NCBI RefSeq assembly: GCF_030272615.1
Contig: NC_081407.1
Location: 97,819,897-97,883,896, forward strand
Source of the DNA: Cryptomeria japonica
Taxonomy: Eukaryota > Streptophyta > Pinopsida > Cupressales > Cupressaceae
Reading direction: 5' to 3'
DNA: 64,000 bases
Under the pieces are notes generated by a model. That model made no database searches. It was not told where the DNA came from and was given only the letters and a program-made list of their open reading frames with translations. The translations under genes and the position numbers were made by a program. This document shows, one piece after another, positions 59,156 to 64,000 of this stretch. The number at the start of each line of letters is the position of its first letter. Position 1 is the first letter of the stretch.

Positions 59156-62100
59156 ATGGCATCTTCATCCACTCCTGAATTTATTGCAAACTCTACTGTT
59201 GTTGAAGTTATTAAGCACCCTAGACCCGTTTTCAAACTGGTTCCCGAAATTGCAAAGAAAGATGATAGCATAGGTGCATTTTCTCAAATCCCTGAAGGAG
59301 TAGTATATGTTGAAGAAACTAGGATGTATATACATTGTCATATTGATGAATTAGGTGATGATGAAATTAAGAACATGTTTAAAACTATGATTTGTGATGA
59401 ATCCAAAAATGTCAAACCTGAACATAAGATAGTAGAAACCCTAGGTTTCACTGAAATTCTTAGTATCCCGGATTTTCCCGAAGATATCATAAGGATTGTG
59501 TTAAGAAGAGTACATGGTGAATTTTTTTTGGTTAGACTCTATTCATAAAATCACAAAAGAAGCAGTAAAAGCTGTAACAGGGTTACCCTCCACCGGTAAC
59601 AGACCGGACAAAACAAAGAAGGTCTCAAATGACACAGTGATAAACCTAACTGGTGCAACATTTGATAAAAGATCTCTAAGGGTAAATGATGTGAAGGATA
59701 TAAATGTCAGATTTATCAGTATGATCTTAGGTTATAAGGCTACACATGCAAATAGGTTAAACTCAGTTTCTAGCCTATGTATCAAGAGTGCCTATGATAT
59801 GGCAAATGATAATGCAAGGATAGACATATGCGAATGGCTTAAAGATGAGCTGATAGACAATTTGGTAAAGATTAAAGGAGATAAGAAAGGAACGTTTAGA
59901 TTTAGAAACTTACTTGTTTGTCTGATGTTGTACATAACCAAACAAGTACCCGGTATTGGTGCTAGAGATTTTGGCTTTGACATACCGGTAGGAAAACAAT
60001 TGTTAGATCTATTGAACAATATGGGAGAGAATAGGGAGAAAAACATAAATGAGCATTTTCAAGCATTGAAGGCTCGAATGAAGACTAGAGTAAGACTATC
60101 ACAAGCTATTGTGGATAAGTATCAAAAGGAAATCTGTTTTGTGATCAAGAAAGATGAAATTTGGATGGAAACAGTTGTCCCTCGAACTATTTGGCTAACT
60201 GAAACGGGCTATGAAACAGACAACAACATCATAGAAACATATGCAAAAGCCCCCCTTGAAGCTCCAAAGGAACCGGAAGAGGAAGTTTTTGGAAATGTTG
60301 AAACAATAGAAAGTACTATTCAATCTAGGAAAAGGGTTAAGAAAGTTGAAGCAACTGTAAGAAAAGGAACCCGACAGGCAAAGGCAATCAAGGAAGATGT
60401 TTTGAGACAAACTGGTATAAGTGAAAGTGAGTTGGAAGCACCTCAACCGGAAAATCATCTTTCACCAGTGGGTACTTCTTCTGAAAGTGATATACCTGTT
60501 ATATTTAAAAGGGTTGAAAGAAAAAGAAAACCCTCACCAGTACCCTCTCCCACACCTAAAAGAACAAGACAGAAGCAACAGGCAGTAAGGCCTCTGGAAA
60601 AGAAAATGACTCCTAAGAAGAAGAAGGTGAAATAGACTATTGCTCCTCTAGACAAACTTCTTAGTGAAATTACAGAGGATGGTAAGCTGAAGAACATCAA
60701 TAAAATGTACAATACACTATCAGCTGATGATAAGGAAAGCATAGAAAACGGTGTAATTCTACACTTAGATATATACAAGAAATTTTTGATGCAAATTGTT
60801 GATGAAATTCCAAATGACTTGTATAGGAGATTAGAAGCTGGAAGATTAGCCATTGTTGAACTGAATAAAAAGATTAAGATTGAAAAATTACTGGCAGTGC
60901 ATCCAGTTAACTCACTTGATGAAATAGACAAATTAATTGGTGAGGCTAACTAGACAGTATTTTCTACTGCTCACCGGCATGTAGCACTAATGGCTGGTAG
61001 AGTAACTGAAGTATCTGAGGAAACAGTAGATGGATGGGATATATTCTTTGTGGAAAAAGAAAAAGAGGAAGAATTAATTAGACCTAAGCCTATCAAAGTA
61101 TATCAAAAGGACAGAGATAAGGGGAAAGGTAAGGTAGGTGGACCACCAAGCCTAAAAAAAACTGACAATGTGCCCCCACCTCTTTCAGATACTCCACCAA
61201 TAGACACTACTAAAAATCAACTGGCCACTGAGAGTATGGAAACTCCAGTAGAAGATACAAATCTTGAATCAGAAATTTTGTATACAGTAAATGTAGACAC
61301 TCAGGAAGTTAACGTTGTGCTTGACAGAGAAACCACTGAGGATAAAAAGAAAAATGTGACTACTGAGTCACCGGCTGTAGAGGTTGAGATGAATACAGAA
61401 AAACCAGCACAGATAGAGCAACCGATAGAGGATACCACTGAGAAACCAGTAGATACAACATATAAACCATTTGAAGAACTGGCTAAGCAAAATTCAGAGG
61501 CACAAGCTGAGAAACCGGCAACTGAAAACTCAGAGAAACCGTCTGAGACACAATTGGAGAAACCAAAACCAGTACAGGTTGAAGCACAGGTACAGACAAA
61601 GACAGTGCCACCAGCCCAAACTGAAAAGCATAAACCTTTGTTTGTAGAAATGCAAACACAAACAAACCTACCAGAGCTCGAATCAAGAAAGGAAATTACC
61701 ACAACCGGTAGCATGGCTATTATAAAGACTGTTGGACAAACATCTGGTATAACTATGACAAAATTTAGACCTACTAATGTAACAGAGGTTGTGTTAGATT
61801 CAATAAAGAAGATCACCAAATGCAATGCACAAGCCTATAAGGCTATTGATGATACAATACCAATTCTTAAATTGATAGCACCAAAGTGCAGTGTTGAGAA
61901 TAAATATCCTTTAGGTCAACTAGACACATTGTCTAAGTTCATTACCAGCAACCTACTGACTATTGATCAAATAAATGAGAATACATTTAAGGAGAGAATG
62001 ATAAAAGAAAAAGAGAAATTATTTGAGGATATTGTAAAGAAAAACAAGGAAGAAATGGACACCATTTTACTGGAACTTGGAGAAATAATCCATGACTTCA

Positions 62101-62516
62101 AGAAACTGTACAAGGATACTTGCAAAACGAATGTATTAATAGAAGATCTTGACAAGGTGATCAACAAAGCTCAAGAAAAGATAAATAATATTGTTGACAA
62201 TTTGATTGGAACATCAGATTCATTTTTGGAGTTAGAAAAGAAGATTGCAGAACAGAAAGAGAAAATCAAGAAGTTAGAAAATGACAAACAGGGAATAAAG
62301 GATAAGGCAAAGGACTTGAAATGGAGACTTAGTCCAAGACTTGAATACCTTACTTCTCTGAGAAAAGAAATATTAGAAGCTCTGGTTCCTGGACTGAAGA
62401 CATCGGAAGAGAAAATGCACATACTCACCGGTACTGTGCAGAGAACACAAGAGGCAATAAAAGATAGCAAAACTTTCAGCAATAGCATAAATTTAGTTTT
62501 GACAGATATCTTTTAG
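59156..62516 (+). pseudogene. Large ORF of unknown function in the pol-less element (about 1,120 codons)
   Basis: Begins MASSSTPEFIANSTVVEVIK. One frameshift in a T run (59520-59530) and two TAG stops (60633, 60951) are the only breaks. N-terminal 400 codons: a globular region with FWLDSIHKITKEAVKAVTGL, NDVKDINVRFISMILGYKAT, ICEWLKDELIDNLVKI and FRNLLVCLMLYITKQVPGIG. Then a basic Pro/Ser/Lys linker (60480-60640), a helical part, a repetitive Glu/Lys/Pro/Thr region (61230-61640; EKPAxxx repeats), and a C-terminal coiled coil (62010-62330). The IHKIT-AVTGLP stretch resembles a domain I recall in plant retroelement ORFs annotated only as putative plant transposon protein. No signal peptide or membrane segment is seen, so I do not call it envelope. 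Confidence 0.7.
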
Positions 62517-62587
62517 ATTGTAACTCACCAGTTACAAGAATCCCGACAGGACTCCACTGATAGCGAATGACAACCTTTGTCATTGAT

Positions 62588-62602
62588 GTCAAAGGGGGAG
62601 TA
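62588..62602 (+). other. Internal polypurine tract-like site
   Basis: TCAAAGGGGGAGTAG, preceded by GTCATTGATG. The same module (ATCAATGCCAAAGGGCGAGA) recurs directly before the 3' LTR, so the two may be duplicated tracts. Confidence 0.55.
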
Positions 62603-62763
62603 GTGGGATGAGAAAAATGGTCAGAACGGAAGGGAATTCATCTGCTCAGGGGGAGCATACAGTTTTGAGCATACAATTTTGGAAAGACAATTTTTTTGGC
62701 AGACTATTTTTGGATATCATTTTGGACACTTTTGATTTTTCTCATGAGTGTTGCCATCAATGC

Positions 62764-62776
62764 CAAAGGGCGAGAT
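62764..62776 (+). other. Polypurine tract of the pol-less element
   Basis: CAAAGGGCGAGAT lies directly before TGTTGGCAAATG. The typical plant form is AAAGGGGGAGAT. Confidence 0.75.
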
Positions 62777-63549
62777 TGTTGGCAAATGCACACTCCAATG
62801 AGAAATTGTAAGTGATTGAAGGTTTTTTCATTGATGGCAAGCTTGCAATCATAGGACACCGGCAAGACAAGCTACCGACACTGGCACACAAGACACCGAC
62901 AGTGAAAGGAAGGATACCGGCACCTTGGCTGACTTCAATTTTGTTTGAAATGTATTTTGTAATTAATTGTAAAATCATTGTAAGCCGACATGGTGATTTG
63001 TAATATGACTCATATATGTATGAGATCATTTTGTAATAGGAAATATGATGTGATAGGATGCGTGATAAGCAGACCTAATATGCAAAATATTGGTTAAGGA
63101 TTTATGTTGTAGCAGAGCTTAAACCGGTATTGAATCTGGCATAGCAGATGCTGATTTGAAGTAGTACAAGACATTGGATTAGTATAATCCATTTTTGTAA
63201 GTCAGTGTGACTTCTTTTGTAATTGAGCAGTGAGCTCTAGGCACTTGGCCTTCCTGCATGTGCAGGCCCCTATTGTAAGAGTAATATTCCCTTATTGGCT
63301 AGTAAGTGAATATTGTGGGTCACAAATCCCACAGAGGTTTTTCCCACACCAGGTTTCCTCGTTAAAATACTGTGTTATGGTGTGCTTCTCATGTGGTTAC
63401 TGCTATTATTGTTTATTGCATTATTTCTAGTTTACTGGTACACAGTTTTAATATGTTTTTCATGTTCTAAGTCAAGTAAATTTATATACTGGTTAGATAC
63501 TGATTCACCCCCCCCCCCCCCCCTCTCAGCATCTTTGGGAATCCTAACA
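62777..63549 (+). repeat. 3' LTR of the pol-less element
   Basis: Starts TGTTGGCAAATGCACACTCC and ends GGAATCCTAACA. It contains a C run at 63507-63523, near the LTR end, and the short palindrome CCTGCATGTGCAGG near 63254. The few substitutions against the 5' LTR suggest a younger insertion than E3. Confidence 0.92.
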
Positions 63550-64000
63550 AGCACACCTTGCTTTAAAGGAAGTCCATGATGAAATTTGTGGGGCTCACCA
63601 AAGTGGTCCACCATTGTCAAAGAAATTGTTGAGAACAGGTTATTACTGGACAACTATGGAAAAGGATGCTTATAAGTATGTACATAAATGTAAATAATGC
63701 CAAATGCATGGAGACCTCATTCATGCACCAACACAAGATCTTCAATGTATTACATCACCATGGCCATTTTCACAATGGGGATTAGATCTAGTGGGTAAAA
63801 TCAACCCTACTTCTTCCAATGGGCACAAGTTCATCTGAACAGCCACTAAGTACTTTACCAAATGGGTTGAGGCAATTCCTCTTACATACACCACTAGAAA
63901 GAAGATATCAAAATTCATGCTCAGCTACATTATATGTAGATACAGGATTCCACTATGCTTCACGACAGATAATGGGCATCCATTTAAAAACCAGGAAGTG
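63550..64000 (+). pseudogene. Tat integrase, zinc finger and catalytic core (cut by window end)
   Basis: Resumes the integrase: ALKEVHDEICGAHQSGPPLS, LRTGYYWTTMEKDAYKYVHK, CKxCQ completing an HHCC finger, then the catalytic core WPFSQWGLDLVGKI with the first Asp, KYFTKWVEAIPL, and CFTTDNGHPFKNQEV with the second Asp. The catalytic Glu is beyond the window. Stops occur near 63694 (within CK*CQ) and 63836. The integrase inserts the cDNA into the host chromosome. Confidence 0.88.

Larger units (their letters stand above)
56932..63549 (+). mobile_element. LTR retrotransposon without pol, with gag and a large unknown ORF
   Basis: LTRs 56932-57666 (735 bp) and 62777-63549 (773 bp) begin TGTTGGCAAATGCACACTCC and end GGAATCCTAACA. 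The flanks AGCAT (56927-56931) and AGCAC (63550-63554) are a 5-bp duplication with one transition. Removing the insert rejoins the Tat integrase frame (...DENEA to HLALKEVHDEI). Between the LTRs are an initiator-Met PBS, a gag-like frame with zinc knuckles, a frame of about 1,120 codons, and two polypurine tracts. No protease, integrase, RT or RNase H is present, so it must depend on another element. LTR and gag style suggest a Copia (SIRE-like) relative. Confidence 0.88.
31803..64000 (+). mobile_element. Tat/Ogre-like Ty3/gypsy element, host of three nested insertions (partial)
   Basis: The order is LTR, PBS, leader with small frames and tandem repeats, gag, protease, G-patch, RT, RNase H, a second RNase H, then integrase, which runs off the window at 64000. 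A second, archaeal-type RNase H between RNase H and integrase is the known hallmark of the Tat lineage. Three insertions (38126-49990, 52593-55068, 56932-63549) total about 21 kb, so the element itself shows about 11 kb here. The 3' LTR is outside the window. Confidence 0.85.

Noticed and set aside
59156-62516. Envelope-like protein of a SIRE-type element
   Set aside because: No signal peptide or transmembrane segment is seen, and the element has no pol preceding the ORF. Unknown function is the honest label.

Overview
This window is intergenic, transposon-packed DNA from a large seed-plant genome, most likely a conifer or other gymnosperm. The evidence is several nested LTR retrotransposons of plant-specific type (Tat/Ogre-like with two RNase H domains; a gypsy element primed by initiator-Met tRNA), a plant L1 LINE with a C-terminal RNase H, a tRNA-derived SINE, and one decayed host gene for an MSL10-like mechanosensitive channel. 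The lineage call rests on element style and size, not on a database search. No intact host gene is present. Nearly every long reading frame is broken by stops or frameshifts, so coding entries are annotated as pseudogenes.

Layout. 1-3761: minus-strand gypsy (Tat-like) element with gag remnant, leader, primer-binding site and 5' LTR. 3762-about 10500: plus-strand gypsy-type element with gag and protease but no visible RT/RNase H/integrase, broken by a solo LTR (5450-6574, target duplication GATGT). 10.5-17.9 kb: AT-rich DNA with a SINE (13403-13619, 20-bp target duplication). 17896-19881: four-exon MSL10-like pseudogene on the minus strand. 19933-25503: complete but decayed gypsy element (LTRs of about 494 bp, duplication GACAA), landing about 50 bp upstream of the MSL start codon. 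25907-31386: 5'-truncated L1 LINE. 31803-64000 and beyond: a Tat/Ogre-like element that is the host of three later insertions.

The three insertions into the Tat element are each exact: removing the insert and one copy of the target duplication rejoins the Tat reading frame. They are (a) an 11,865-bp DNA transposon-like element (38126-49990; 26-bp imperfect terminal inverted repeats starting GGGT; duplication CATAA), (b) a 2,476-bp TG...CA element (52593-55068; duplication TAAAC), and (c) a 6.6-kb LTR retrotransposon without pol (56932-63549; duplication AGCAC/AGCAT).

The most interesting object is insertion (a). It carries two convergent genes: a plus-strand transposase-like gene with motifs SDNCxGQFKN and HGKGxxDGxG and one intron, and a minus-strand gene of seven exons, all of whose introns are phase 0 with GT-AG ends. 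I cannot assign it to a named superfamily. Second is insertion (c), which has a coiled-coil/zinc-knuckle gag without a capsid domain, no polymerase, and a separate frame of about 1,120 codons of unknown function.
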